DNA of 64,000 nucleotides from Agrypnia vestita (GCA_016648135.1 JADDOH010002106.1:124001-188000), one strand, 5' to 3'. Shown: positions 32,941 through 44,079, counted from the stretch's first letter. Numbers and translations: made by a program. The notes: a model not told the origin generated them from the sequence alone.

Positions 32941-33120
32941 CTAAACGGCCGGATATGGGACTTGAACCCCAGGGCAGAAAACCCCAACCGGCCTTACAGC
33001 CATGTTGTTACCGGCGCCTCTCCGTGGACCGCCAAAAAGATACTATAAATATATAGGTACTAGGGCTTAGCAAAGATGCGAACCAGCGTTCCGTCATGTT
33101 TTACAGGTCACAGCTAGTTT
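32865..33120 (-). repeat. tRNA-derived SINE S1, copy 2
   Basis: Minus-strand order: GTTCGCATCTTTGCTAAGCC, TTTTTGGCGGTCCACGGAGA, then a pol III B-box-like GGTTCAAGTCC (near 32965), then CGTGAATTCG, a CGAAGTTACGG block and a GACAGACAGATAGACG tail near 32870. This is the fullest S1 copy. Related copies are at 5625-5710 and 34716-35580. Confidence 0.65.
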
Positions 33121-34715
33121 GATATAATTTCAGTCGACAGTAATAATACATGTCAGCAGTAGATTGATAGGTACCTACTTATCTTATATTAATAGTATCC
33201 AATTTAATATTTAAAAGTATGATTTCAATTGTGATTGTCATTTTTTCAAATGTACGCTAATAAGAGATGGTATTTATTATAAAACGGAATAAGTCTGTCT
33301 GTCTTTCCATCGATATAAATCAAATTTTACAATTTTACACAGGATTCTTTAGGATCCTGCGCAAAACATAGGTACCATCTTCCCCTGTCCTACTGCGCGA
33401 CGGCACTTTTAACCGATAAAATATTGTATTATGTTGAATGTCAGCCATTCTGAATTAAACTTGGATTTAGGACCTGCACAAAACAAAGGCATCCCCTACC
33501 AATAGCCCTTAACCACATCCCTGAATCCCTGTCAACGCCGGAAACGAGTCTGTAAATTATCTACATGTAACGATATTTTTAATGGCCATTCTCTGATATA
33601 TGTACTCAGTTAAGAACTCTACGAAAATTAACTTATTTTTAAAAAAAAAATATTGTTGTTAAAATTTAAACAAAAAAAAAATCCGCATAGATGATTTATT
33701 ATGTACTTTCATGGGAAATACCAAAGATTCAATCTCCGATAGGATGTTGCAGATTAGAGATATAAATATCTGCCCACAATAAACTTAGTTTTGACAGATC
33801 CGTGACTCATTTAGAATGTTTCATTTATACGATATAATGGATTAAATGTTTTTTTATATTTACTATTTTTCTCCTTTTTATCACGTGTAGGTATGAAAAT
33901 ATTTTAAGATTTGGAATTCTTTATGTTACTCATTGGTATAGACTTTGGTATTGAATACCGAATGTTCTTACTGTTTATATTTTTAATCAAAAAATGTTAT
34001 AAATAGTTTTTTCTTTGGAAATCTTTTCTTGAATCAAATTAAATTAGGTAGGTACTTACGAGATTTATTCGAATGGCAACACATATTATTACGTTCCACC
34101 TACAAACAAAATGAGTTTTTTTCTATATGCGATTCCAACAATCGTATTCGTCTCCTTTTCTGTAACCTTTCTCTTTGGCTACATTTACGTAAAAATAACC
34201 TACCTTTTACATGTACAATTTACTGTTATCTTAAAAGAATATGACATATGCATGGAATACCTCGAATAACTAGAAAAGTAAAGGAATGTCCTTTACTTTT
34301 TTGAGAAACTCAATTATCCAAACACAAATTTCTACATATTCATTTTTTTTACAAATAATAATATGATTATATTACATCTTAAGGCTATTACAAAAATAAT
34401 TCAAGTAATATTTATTTATTAAGAAAATATTTATTTCTCCGCTGAATGAGTAATTCTCGTGCTAAGTAGAGGAACAAAGTGACATAATTTAAATAGGTAG
34501 GTACAAATGTTTCTTAAACTACAAGTATTTATAGGCCGACCACTGAGAGCTTTAGTATGATCATCTCATTCTGTTATCATCTGTCTTCTTCTTTTATATG
34601 GAGCCAATGGTAGTGCAAATGAGAGAGAAATATATATTTTTGCATAAAAAATATATTTCTCTCTCATTTCATTGTAAAATTATATACCTAACTAGCTACA
34701 ACGCCTCACAAATGA
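33121..34715. other. Intergenic DNA, no gene recognised
   Basis: Mostly AT-rich. A short hairpin flanks 34625-34670 (AGAGAGAAATATATATTTTT pairing with its complement). The 34029-34244 frame has no motif. Confidence 0.3.
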
Positions 34716-34847
34716 CGAAACATTGATTTGCGTCTTTGCTAAGCCCTAATATATATTTATAGCATATTTTTGGCGCTCCATGGAGAGGCGGCCGTAGCAA
34801 CATGCATTGAATCTCCGGTTTGGATTTGGTGGCCCGAGTTTCAAGTC

Positions 34848-35497
34848 CTTTCTTTTAACTCGTAGCGTCTGCTTGTCGACCTGCCTGCTTATCTGACGAA
34901 AAAACTTTGGATCGATTTTTAACCCTTTTCCCATGATCCAATCGATCTGAAACTTTGCAAGCAGACTCGTGGCGACGATCAAGAAGATCTGTCAAATTTT
35001 CGTTAAAAAAATTAATAATTATAGTATAATTTCGGAATTTTAGAAATTTTAATAGTTTTTTTCAAATTGGAATCATTACCAAAGTTTGATTACTAGCATT
35101 ATTATTATAGCAACAAATTAATAATTATAGTATAATTTCGGATTTTTAGAAATTTTAATGGTTTTTTCAAATTGGAATCATTACCAAAGTTTGATTACTA
35201 GCAAGGCGGCCTGATAACGTGCGGAATATTTTCTAAATTTGAATTACTCCGTCGATATACATAATAGGTACTTCACTACGAATTTCTAAAATCTAAATTG
35301 ACTGACAAATGTTTTTAGAATTTAATCTTCAAAGCATGAAGTGTCTTATCAAAGCTCAAAACATCTGACATTTTAGAAATATATTAAATTACTGTAAGTT
35401 TAGTGTTATGTTATATGTTTTAATTCGTCTTCAATTGTTGTTATATTTTACAAAGAAAGGGAGTATAACAAAATCTTGGTTTTAATGGTTTACTTTT
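34848..35497 (+). repeat. Repeat family A, copy 2, with an internal duplication
   Basis: Runs from CCTTTCTTTTAACTCGTAGC through CCCTTTTCCCATGATCCAAT and ACTCGTGGCGACGATCAAGA to AAAGAAAGGGAGTATAACAA. About 95 bp (ATTAATAATTATAGTATAAT ... TTTGATTACTAGCA) is tandemly duplicated at roughly 35005-35097 and 35115-35203. It sits inside SINE S1. Confidence 0.7.
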
Positions 35498-35546
35498 TTT
35501 AGCCGTGAATTCTAACGAAATTACGGACGGTATACGAAGTTATGGG

Positions 35547-35576
35547 GACAGACAGACAGACGGACGGACGGACCAT
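35547..35576. repeat. GACA/GACG microsatellite
   Basis: Repeated GACA units changing into GACG units; forms the tail of SINE S1 copy 3. Confidence 0.85.
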
Positions 35577-35580
35577 TATT

Positions 35581-36078
35581 ATGTTTTGTTTGATTACATT
35601 TTGGAATAGAAATTCGGCCTTCTATCCGTGGGCGAGCAGTAATTAAATTTGCTTAGCTTTTGATATCTATAATATTTTTGGATATTTGAAAAATTGAATT
35701 TCTTCTAAATGTGCTACATTTTATTACCTATTCCTCTGAAGATACACTAGATCAGCGATTCCCGAATCCTACAGAACCCTGGGATCCCGCGAGATTAAAT
35801 TAAGCATTTTACGAATAATATTAAACAAATATTGTAGGTAGGTACATTTATAGCTGACAGACAAAAGAATATTTGGGCCAGATCCACAAAATACCAAATA
35901 TAGTAAACATGACTTATTCAATAGAAATTTCTTGATTCAACTACGTTTGACTTGTTTAAAGAAATTACAACAAGCTTGTTAATTTTGAAACAATTGTGAA
36001 AATATCAAACTTAATAGATACTCTTAAAATATAAAATGTAGCTTTTTATTACAAAAATATATTTTATAAAAAATTAAA

Positions 36079-36118
<40 letters not shown>

Positions 36119-37000
36119 TTTGTAAAAAATACATAATGTTTCTTAAATTAAAACCTTAACTGAATTATAAATATATTCAAACGGGACGTACTTCCGCTAT
36201 GTCCCAGTCCCCTTGCCTAAAGAACAGGTTTAGTTCATTCTGTACAATTTTACACTCTGTGGTTATAACGCTTATATTACACAGCTTGAGGACTCAACTA
36301 ATTGTAATCTAGGATCCCACGCCCATAATACAGACTGTATGCTACCTCATACACCTATCTAAATACTAGGAGTCGACGCGCTGACGACTATGATTAGTCA
36401 TGCTCCGCGCATGCATAAATGTAACTTTCAATTCAAAAGTATTTGTCCTTGACCAAGAATATTTTTCACTTCGTTTTGCGCTGCGCTAAGAATATATTTA
36501 AGGTGTTCTGTTGTCTTAAATTTAATTAAGTCAACCATGCACTAGATTATTATTATTCAATATTAATTAACAAGTCTTCGGCTACCACATCAAATAGACA
36601 TCGTCAGTCTAAAAGTATACGGAAGGTAAAATCAATCGAACTTTCCAAGACAGATCGCGTGTCCACTAGAGTCCAATATCGGAAAATAGATGGATAATCG
36701 TAAAACGAAATGAGAAGCTTTTTTATCAGGAAAGAAAGGTGTGGTCTCTACCCTGTTACATACAAACGTAATAGTGCGATGACGTATTTATCAGTGGCGT
36801 GACTCCTAATTAATTCGATCAACGTAGTTCGTCACGTGAGCTTTTACTAATTCATTTTTAAATTCCTCTTTTTTGTCTGTTACTTCAATTATTTAATAAA
36901 ATCACGATATCTACGAGTGCAAGAAAATTATAGTGTGTAACATAAAATTTAGCCTAGTCGTAATAGAAATATGTTACGTATTTTGGATTGGTAAACATTA
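35581..37000. other. Intergenic DNA, no gene recognised
   Basis: Contains a (TA)n tract at about 36087-36111 and a GC-balanced piece at 36180-36430 without a recognisable frame. Confidence 0.3.
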
Positions 37001-37002
37001 TA

Positions 37003-37085
37003 CAGGAAAACCTCGCTTAGCGCGAATTCGATTTACATGAAACTCAATTAAGGCGCTCGAGCAAAAGTATACAATTTACCGCATT
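37003..37085 (+). mobile_element. Solo end of a Tigger/pogo-type element
   Basis: TA precedes CAGGAAAACCTCGCTTAGCG, then CGAATTCGATT and a GCGCTCGAGCAAAAG block. A diverged copy of the same end is at 59297-59350. CAGG-AAACCTCG ends next to TA are typical of Tigger/pogo elements. No matching opposite end is seen; it may be lost or in the assembly gap. Confidence 0.4.
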
Positions 37086-37254
37086 TGGTGGTTTATAATC
37101 ACCTCTTTTGGTGGGGGAAGACTCTCTCTCTCGTCGAACTCGAAATCACTGGCAGTTACCTCCGAACCATAGCTATACTCTGATAAACTCAAAAATAGAT
37201 TTTGAAAAGTCAACTGTAAAACAACTCCAACGACCAAAGAAAATTTTAGAAGGG

Positions 37255-37510
37255 TATGTTCAAGTTTTTCAAGACCACAATACTGGATTTTATCCCCAGA
37301 TGGATTTCATTAATCGAGATATAATATAGATGTGATAGTCTGTCATGGAAATTGGTGGACGTTACATTGTGTAAAGTAATCACTTAAGCCAGCAATATGA
37401 TACGTTGTAAGCTCTATGGACACCCAAAAAGACATCCATACCTACTTTCACGTATAAAAGAGTAGCTTTATCATTATGAGACGTATATAATATATCTTGA
37501 TTAATGAAAA
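37255..37510 (-). repeat. Repeat family B, copy 4
   Basis: Minus-strand blocks GTCTCATAATGATAAAGC, CATACGTG-type sequence and GGCTTAAGTGATTACTTTAC are present at 37365-37480. A forward-orientation CACAATACTGGATTTTATCC block sits at 37278, so the copy is rearranged or two copies abut. Confidence 0.5.
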
Positions 37511-37575
37511 TGTTAATTGATGCCAGACCCGAATATAGAAGAAAATGAATTTTAGTATTATGTTATGTTATATTA

Positions 37576-37985
37576 AGCAATATTTCAGCTACTGATTCTA
37601 ATTATATATNNNNNNNNNNNNNNNNNNNNNNNNNNNNNNNNNNNNNNNNNNNNNNNNNNNNNNNNNNNNNNNNNNNNNNNNNNNNNNNNNNNNNNNNNNN
37701 NNNNNNNNNNNNNNNNNNNNNNNNNNNNNNNNNNNNNNNNNNNNNNNNNNNNNNNNNNNNNNNNNNNNNNNNNNNNNNNNNNNNNNNNNNNNNNNNNNNN
37801 NNNNNNNNNNNNNNNNNNNNNNNNNNNNNNNNNNNNNNNNNNNNNNNNNNNNNNNNNNNNNNNNNNNNNNNNNNNNNNNNNNNNNNNNNNNNNNNNNNNN
37901 NNNNNNNNNNTATATATATAGTAAATATATATAATAATAAAAAAATGTATATTAAGCAACATTTCAGTTACTGATTTTAATTATT
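37576..37985. repeat. Tandem repeat straddling the assembly gap
   Basis: TATTAAGCAATATTTCAGCT, then ACTGATTCTAATTA (37573-37604) recurs with few changes at 37949-37982 beyond the gap. (TA)n sequence touches both gap edges. Probably an AT-rich tandem array that could not be assembled. Confidence 0.6.
37610..37910. other. Assembly gap (run of N)
   Basis: 301 unknown bases. Any reading frame crossing it is meaningless. Confidence 1.
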
Positions 37986-38062
37986 TTACGGTAGATTGCC
38001 TATTGTAAGACAAGTAAAATTCGGTTGTTCTAATAATTAATACTGCGTATAATTGTATAGAG

Positions 38063-38695
38063 CAGTGTTTTTCAATTGTGGGTCGCGATCCCCAGGAGGA
38101 TCGCCAAATGTTACTAGGGAGTCGCTGTAGCAAAGTAAAAGTTAAAAGCAAGGGTTGTAGGTCTTATACTACATCAAAAGTACAACATTTACAGTGAGAA
38201 GACTGTGCTTGTTTATTTTATAATAAATTATCAAATCGAGTTTGTATTTTTGAGGCGTTGACAATCAAATCATTTTCTAATTGAAGCCTATTTCTCTTCT
38301 TAGTTTTTATATTTACTATTGATGGGAACGTTAGTTCACATAGGTAGGAAGTGGCGAACGGCACCAACAATTTTAAAGCTTATTTTGCCAGCTCTGGATA
38401 TTTTTCTCTTCTCTTCATGCACAAGATGTCAATCGTTTGCGAATTAAATTCCATTTTAAGCATGCCGTCAGCAGCTAAATCTGTTAGATTTTCTTCAATC
38501 TTCATACATAAAAAATACAAAAAAGGATTTAGTAACCATCTTTGCCTATTGACAGCTTCAGAATCCAGTTCTGGAAAGTAAATTCATTTTTTTAACGTTT
38601 CTTAAATCAGTGACATAGTTTTATGATGGAGCTGGGGTATGGCCAGAATATTTTTTGTAAAGGGGTCGCGTATTCAGAAAGGTTGAGAAACACTG
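38063..38695 (-). mobile_element. Internally deleted hAT element (633 bp)
   Basis: The ends are CAGTGTTTTTCAA and TTGAGAAACACTG. The flanking 8-mers GTATAGAG (38055-38062) and GTATTGAG (38696-38703) match at 7 of 8 positions; 8-bp duplications define hAT elements. Only the C-terminal part of the transposase is left. A GGGTCGCG motif lies close to both ends. Confidence 0.85.
38210..38581 (-). pseudogene. hAT transposase C-terminal (dimerisation) remnant
   Basis: Minus-strand reading gives YFPELDSEAVNRQRWLLNPF, then ENLTDLAADGMLKMEF, REKYPELAK, a stop, then ALKLLVPFATSYLCELTF and NIKTKKRNRLQLENDL. This is the hAT C-terminal dimerisation region (the L-PFATSYLCE-F signature), in the style of the ZBED5/SCAN-domain-like group. 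One TAA interrupts it, and the zinc-finger and catalytic parts are missing, so it is a dead non-autonomous copy. Confidence 0.8.
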
Positions 38696-38814
38696 GTATT
38701 GAGTAATAAAAAAATCCAACCCTTCCTCGGAACACCACGAATGGCTCTGAAATGGAGTGAACACCGTGTTAAATATTATTTTTATTACATAATTTTAACT
38801 AAATTAATAAAAAT

Positions 38815-39555
38815 AAAGAAAGTCATGTAATTGCATGCAATTGTTCACTCTCTACTCATATACGGTGTTATCGGATGGGGAGGTTGTTATAAGAAAAACA
38901 TAAACTCAGTAAAAATATCACAAAGGATTATCATTAAAGTAATACTGAAAAAAAATCTACATTTCCAACAAAAGATATCTTTAAATTGTTTTCAGTACCA
39001 AACGTAGATGATATTTTCAAGCAAGTTCCCATATTAAAAATATGTAAAGAAAAAAACCTCACAGATAACCAGGAATATTTCAAACTTATGAGAAATGGAA
39101 ACCAATTCATAATGCCTAAATGTAAAACAACCCAAATGCAGCATCACTATATTTATAAAGCCATTAATTACTATAATAACTTACCTATCGAGATACGATG
39201 CATCAGAAACCTCTCAGAGCAAATCAAAAAAATTAAAATTTTCCTAAAATCAAACTTAAATTCATAAATCATTTAAACCTTTAGCTTTTTTCAAAATAAC
39301 TCTTATACTTTCATTATCAATTTACCTTTTTACTGTATTAATAAATAACTTGTAGGTAAACACTATGTACCTATATATTATAACAAGGAATGAGAACTGT
39401 GGCTCCCTCATCAGATTCAAGAGCTAATCTTCACTGATGAGGTCTACATGACTACCAAGTATTTAAAAAAAATGTTTAATCTGATATGTTATATATAAGA
39501 ACTGTATTTATACCATATATTAAATAAATAAATAAAACAAAAATAAATAAAAAAC
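38815..39555 (+). mobile_element. 5'-truncated LINE (Jockey/CR1-like) with AAAT tail
   Basis: Plus-strand reading gives IVHSLLIYGVIGWGG (near 38835), then SQRIIIKVIL, a frame change near 38960, and the open tail 38986-39267. About 260 bp of 3' UTR and an AAATAAATAAAT tail near 39525-39555 follow. The frame change makes it non-functional. Confidence 0.7.
38986..39267 (+). CDS. C-terminal fragment of a LINE polyprotein
   Basis: A 93-codon frame beginning inside the domain. It contains FIMPKCKTTQMQHHYIYKAI (about residues 44-63) and YYNNLPIEIR (about 65-74), then SEQIKKIKIFLKS. This matches the VPKxRTxxxQ ... YNxLPxEIR ... FKxxLKxxL terminus of Jockey/CR1-type elements. The upstream frame (38815-38960) continues the same protein in another phase, so a single frameshift separates them. 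Not a host gene. Confidence 0.65.
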   Translation: MFSVPNVDDIFKQVPILKICKEKNLTDNQEYFKLMRNGNQFIMPKCKTTQMQHHYIYKAINYYNNLPIEIRCIRNLSEQIKKIKIFLKSNLNS

Positions 39556-39963
39556 GACAACTGTTAAATTTATATGAAACAAGTGCGTTATTGATTTAAA
39601 CATCGCGACCTTGGGAGCGTTGAAGATCCAATATGTTGATCAAGTTTACCATCTGAAATGCATTGTGTTACTACATGATACGCCAAGAGTATGAACGCGG
39701 AATTATAAATGTCAAGGGTGTCCGACTTATAGTGGTTTTCTTTCTATTTAATCATTTTTAATTTAATCTTTTGCAGCGTGAATCAATAATTTATTCAACC
39801 CAACCCAAGCGGGTATGTTTATTTAATTATTTATTAGGAAATAAAATACACACAAGTTAATGATATACATAAATAAGAGCATGAGTTATCAGAATTGAAC
39901 ATGTTAACTTGTATCCTAATATAATATATTTCACATAGAAACAAATATGAAATATATAAACAA

Positions 39964-40603
39964 CTAGCTGTCCTTACCCGGCGTTACACGGGTTAAAGAT
40001 TAAGTTTAAAATAAATTTGTGAGGGTATACAAAGGCATCGAAAATATATAAGCGGAGGGGGAGGGTTAAAAGAATAGGAGAGAAATGTCACATATATTTC
40101 CCGCCGAGTCTTTAAGAATAAGTTTCCAAATTTTGAGTCCGATCAGTCAAACGATACAGATTTGCATCGAAAATATGTCAGGTGGAGGGGAAGAGGTATG
40201 AGAATAGGGGGTAAATATCGCCTATGTTATCCGCCGAGTCCTAAAGAAGAAGTTTCCAAATTTTGAGTCCGATCGGTCAAACGGTACAGATTTGCATCGA
40301 GAATATGTCAGGGGAGGGGAAGGGTTATGAGAATAGGGGGAAATGTTGCCTATGTTACCCGCCGAGTCCTAAAGAATAAGTTTCCAAATTTTGAGTCCGA
40401 TCGGTCAAACAGTACAGATTTGCATCGAAAATATGTCAGGGGGAGGGGAAGGGGTATGAGAATTGGGAGGAAATGATGCCTATGTTACCCGCCGGGTCCT
40501 AAAGCATAAGGATGCAAAATTTGAATCGAATCGGACAAACGGTGTGGATTTGTATAGAGAACAGACAGACAGACAGACAGACATTGAGTTTTATAGATAT
40601 AGA
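39964..40603 (-). mobile_element. Helitron H1 (non-autonomous, ~130-bp internal repeats)
   Basis: On the minus strand it begins with TC (A|TCTATATCTATAAAACTC) and ends with CTAG followed by T. ACCCG ... CGGGT forms a hairpin about 10 nt before the end. Insertion between A and T, a TC start, a 3' hairpin and a CTAG end are the Helitron hallmarks. Inside are about four units of ~130 bp containing CGATCGGTCAAACGGTACAG, TTTGAGTCC and GGGAGGGGAAGG, with a GACA microsatellite near the 5' end. No Rep/helicase coding region. Confidence 0.8.
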
Positions 40604-40980
40604 TAAGGAGAACAAATAAAAAATAAAAGACAAGAACAGTAGCAGTAGGATGGAAAAGTTAATATATGTTAACATCGTCAACGCCAATTAAGTTAAATAA
40701 TCATAATTTAAGTACCTACTTAATATTTCGGCAATCCTTAATACACTCTAATTACGTAAATGGTACCTGTATATTACAACACTATCTGAGATGCGAACTA
40801 CCTGAATTTGCAATTTGCCCGGTTTTGCCCGCTCGCCTGTGAATTTTTGAATAAATTCTAGATTTTGTGTATATAGTGGTTTGTGTCTTGGCTGTTTTTT
40901 TTGATTTTTATTTTATTTAACAGCCGGGGATTGCGAGAAAACCGCGACCCAAAATCTGGCGTGAATATGACCGGTATTAC
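40604..40980. other. Intergenic DNA, no gene recognised
   Basis: AT-rich; no frame or repeat end beyond the Helitron. Confidence 0.3.
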
Positions 40981-40984
40981 GAAA

Positions 40985-42550
40985 TGCGTCAATATTATCA
41001 CATTGTCACGTGATCGCTGCTGTGGGAGGCAGACGACACTTAAAATTTATTATTAATATTCCTGGAAGCGAATTCAATCGGAGCACCGTTCGTTAATTCA
41101 CACGAGTTCCGTAATTCGCATCAATTGTCATTCAATGTGAATATTTCACAAATACGTAGGTAGGTACTTTAGTGTTTTGCTTGTTTATGGTCCATCGCGC
41201 TAGTTTCTGTGACTTCGTCTCGCTTGTCAAAACAACAACGCGCACTGTCCGCGCAGCGGGCCTATCGTCTTTCTTATATCGACAATGTCGATTCGCGATG
41301 TTTCCAGAATCTAGTAGATTATCCCAAAACTTTTTAGTAATTTTCGATTTACTGTAAAAGGTGTGGCGGAGCGCTGTAAAATCTTCGATTTCTGCCTCTG
41401 CCATCTCGTGACGATATTTATAATAAATAAAAACTGTAGATCATTGGCTACATAGAATCTTAGTACGTTACTCGTATTTGTATTTAAATACAATCCAGGA
41501 TTTTGTTAATTATTCTCCAAAAGCTGTAAATAAATTAAAATATTTATGTAGTTTTATTTATGTAATTAATGCTTGTTACTCTTCTATCTGTGTGTACAAA
41601 TTACTGGAGCAATTGCTTAGTGTAGACCAATGATATAATAAACTGCGTCAACGGTGTAGACCATCGGAATACGAAAACATAAAAGTCCCTTTTAAACTTT
41701 ATTGAAAAAAAATTAAGTTGACTTCCCAGTTAAATTACAGCGTAAATATGAATATTGTATTACATTATGTGCACATAAGTATGTCCCTATATTGATCATC
41801 GCTAATATTTACTAACAAAATATTAATACACAATCGATATTAATGTGTACGTACTTATAAGGTCTCTATTGAGTAGCTACTTATTTCATAAAATACCTGG
41901 TTGTTTAGGATTAAAATTATAATGTCAATATTCAGTAATACTGCAGACATGGAAGCCATATATGGTACAGCCAATGACGTGTAATAATCTAAACTGCGAG
42001 AATTAATTCTTAATTCCTGCCACAACATACATACAACAATTGACAAGATTAATAATATTGTCACGAGACAATAAAAACGGAAGTAAGTTCGCATAATCGA
42101 AGATTTTACACCACTGTACACTGTTTACAGCGAATTGGAAGTTGCAGGAAGGGTCTAGAGTGGTCCACTGGATTCGAAAGAAGATTGACAGAGTGACTGG
42201 GCACCAAGTATTTGCGTCGTAGTGACAGAACGTGCATCATAGATGCTATCGCAATCGCAAATACGCAGATAATACGGTGATTCAGTGTGAACAAGCGAAA
42301 ATAAATTTATTTTTTTAGTTTGGATTCTAACCAGCTATAAAGTACCTACCGACGTGTGAGAAGTGTTCCATATTAATCAGATACAAATGATAGGAGTAGA
42401 AGATTCTCTTTGACTATTGCGAATGATTTAGTGTGAATTTAAAGAACGGTGCTTCGAATAAATTCGTGTCCAGTGAATTAATTTAATTAATAAAACAATG
42501 ATCGATTTCCAGTGTTTCGTTTGCCTCCCACGTCCACGATACCGTGACAA
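40985..42550. repeat. 1.5-kb unit bounded by diverged inverted repeats
   Basis: The left end (40990-41120) and right end (42410-42547) are inverted copies sharing GAACGGTGCT(C/T)CGA, GTGTGAATT, GCCTCCCAC and a terminal TGACAAT. The first ~130 bp on each side match with indels. The right end also matches 32110-32160. The unit encloses minus-strand frames at 41132-41404 and 41897-42294. It could be a foldback element, or two repeat ends around a piece of host DNA. Confidence 0.5.
41897..42113 (-). CDS. Possible exon of a membrane protein
   Basis: The minus-strand segment has an acceptor-like TGTACAG before 42113 and a donor-like CAG|GTATTT after 41897, with an open frame between them. The translation has two strongly hydrophobic stretches, FYCLVTILLILSIVVCMLW and SAVLLNIDIIILIL, joined by a short polar loop (QELRINSRSLDYY). 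Two adjacent membrane segments in a short exon would suit an insect chemoreceptor or another multi-pass protein, but no family-specific motif is visible. It is surrounded by repeats. It may be chance in AT-rich DNA. Confidence 0.3.
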
Positions 42551-43165
42551 TATTTTTCAAATATAAAAAACATCTTGCACGCCTTATTAGATCTCTTATT
42601 CATTAATATCTTACGTGATGTTTCCTTAATATTAAATGATACCACCAATTAAATAATGATGATAATTAGTGGCTGAGATAATATATAATTACCATATTAA
42701 ATACGACCATGAATGCCTTTGTTTTTTTTGCGAAAAACCTTCAAAGGCAGTGATTAATTAAATTCAGAAAACTTTCGTAGATACGATATTTTTTCTACAT
42801 TTTCATTTCTAACTCAGGGGGTTATTAGCTATGTAAGTGAAGATCTCTGTGATATAAGGAGATAATTGTTATGCGGAAAATTAATTAACTTAACAACCTC
42901 GCTTAAAAATACCTTTCAATTACCTACTGTCTCAACTACTTCTGTAGTTGCCTACAAAATCTAAAATCTTCTCAATTATTTCACTAATTACCTACGGATA
43001 CATAAATTCTTACAAAAAAAAACTAATTATTCCTCGATTAAAATATTTTTTTATAGAGATACGTGAATTGACTACATGCCACATCAATACTATTTTCATA
43101 ACATGAATAAACGCCACTAGATCCCTAGAAGAGTATAAACCTTTCCATCATCAAACTACTATTGG
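42551..43165. other. AT-rich intergenic DNA
   Basis: No supported frame, repeat end or RNA gene. Confidence 0.3.
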
Positions 43166-43167
43166 AA

Positions 43168-43347
43168 GTAGACCTCTTTCCATTTAAGAAAGACAATCGA
43201 ATTGGTATGTGTAAGTCGTGCGTACGAGGCACATTCATTGTGTTGGTATTTATACTCATAAATATCAACACAACGAAACAATGTGCGTCGTACGCACGAC
43301 TTACACATACTAATTCGATTGTCTTTCTTTAATGGAAAGAGGTCTAC
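43168..43347. mobile_element. Foldback MITE family F, copy 2 (180 bp)
   Basis: Starts GTAGACCTCTTTCCATTTAA and ends with the exact complement of the first 16 bases. Arms of about 85 bp pair through AAAGACAATCGAATT, ATGTGTAAGTCGTGCGTACG and ATTGTGTTGGTATTTAT, leaving only a few unpaired bases at the tip (43250-43262). Its RNA would be one long hairpin. Confidence 0.85.
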
Positions 43348-43516
43348 ATATATTACCCTGAAAATACATCATCGTCATACTCTACAATCTATATTGCCAA
43401 AAATTAAATCACCGAAACAGCGTTTCTATAAAATTTACTTTAATTTAGTTTTTTAATCGGCGTTCATTGGCCACATGACAATTAATTGCTTAATACATAT
43501 ACAACACACCTATTTA

Positions 43517-43866
43517 CAGGGTGTCTCATAGCTAGTAGCAAAAACTTTACAGGTGGATTCCTGCCTCGATAATGAGTTGAAAATGTTATAGCAAACAAGA
43601 TTTAATTTCAATTGTTGTGGATATATGCAATATCAAAGTTTACATTTTTTTTAATATTTCTGATTTATTTTTTGCAAAAAGTTGAACTATCATTAGTTAC
43701 GAGAACTTATATCGATTATTAAAAATTCATTTACTTTAATACAAGTCGAGTAAAATGATAAAAACATTTCAAAAATTGAAAATATAATTTATTTACAAGG
43801 TTTTTATAACTTTATTCGAATTGTTTTGAAGCGAATGAATTTTTCATAACGGACATGATTTACATG
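43517..43866 (+). mobile_element. Palindrome family G, copy 2 (right part lost)
   Basis: Starts CAGGGTGTCTCATAGCTAGT and has the family blocks GGTGGATTCCTGCC, ATGAGTTGAAAATGTT and AAAGTTTACATTTTTTTTAA. Identity to the returning arm fades after GAATGAATTTTTCATAA near 43850. Confidence 0.65.
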
Positions 43867-44079
43867 CTTTTTACTTCTTTTGTGTATCCATACTGTTTAC
43901 ATTTCGTTTTCTTCCATTTTTGCTTGCATCCTGCATGTCATATTTATAATTTTACATATTTTAAACAATTTTTTTATGATTTTTACTGTAGTTGGTTTCT
44001 TCGTTAAATATGTTAGGTAGGTATATCTAAATATTTAGCAATACTGAAAGGGTAGGATGTACCGGCGCCTTTTTTTTCA

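Larger units (their letters stand above)
34716..35580 (+). repeat. SINE S1, copy 3, interrupted by repeat A
   Basis: The head at 34716-34850 has TTGCGTCTTTGCTAAGCCCT, TTTTTGGCGCTCCATGGAGA and a B-box-like GTTTCAAGTCC. The tail at about 35495-35580 has GCCGTGAATTCTAACGAAAT, CGAAGTTATGGGG and a GACAGACAGACAGACGGACG tract. In copy 2 head and tail are contiguous; here family A sequence separates them. Confidence 0.6.

Noticed and set aside
35547..35576. CRISPR-like short repeats
   Set aside because: GACA/GACG microsatellite without spacers in a eukaryotic sequence.
37585..37962. 125-codon minus-strand frame
   Set aside because: Runs through the run of N; meaningless.
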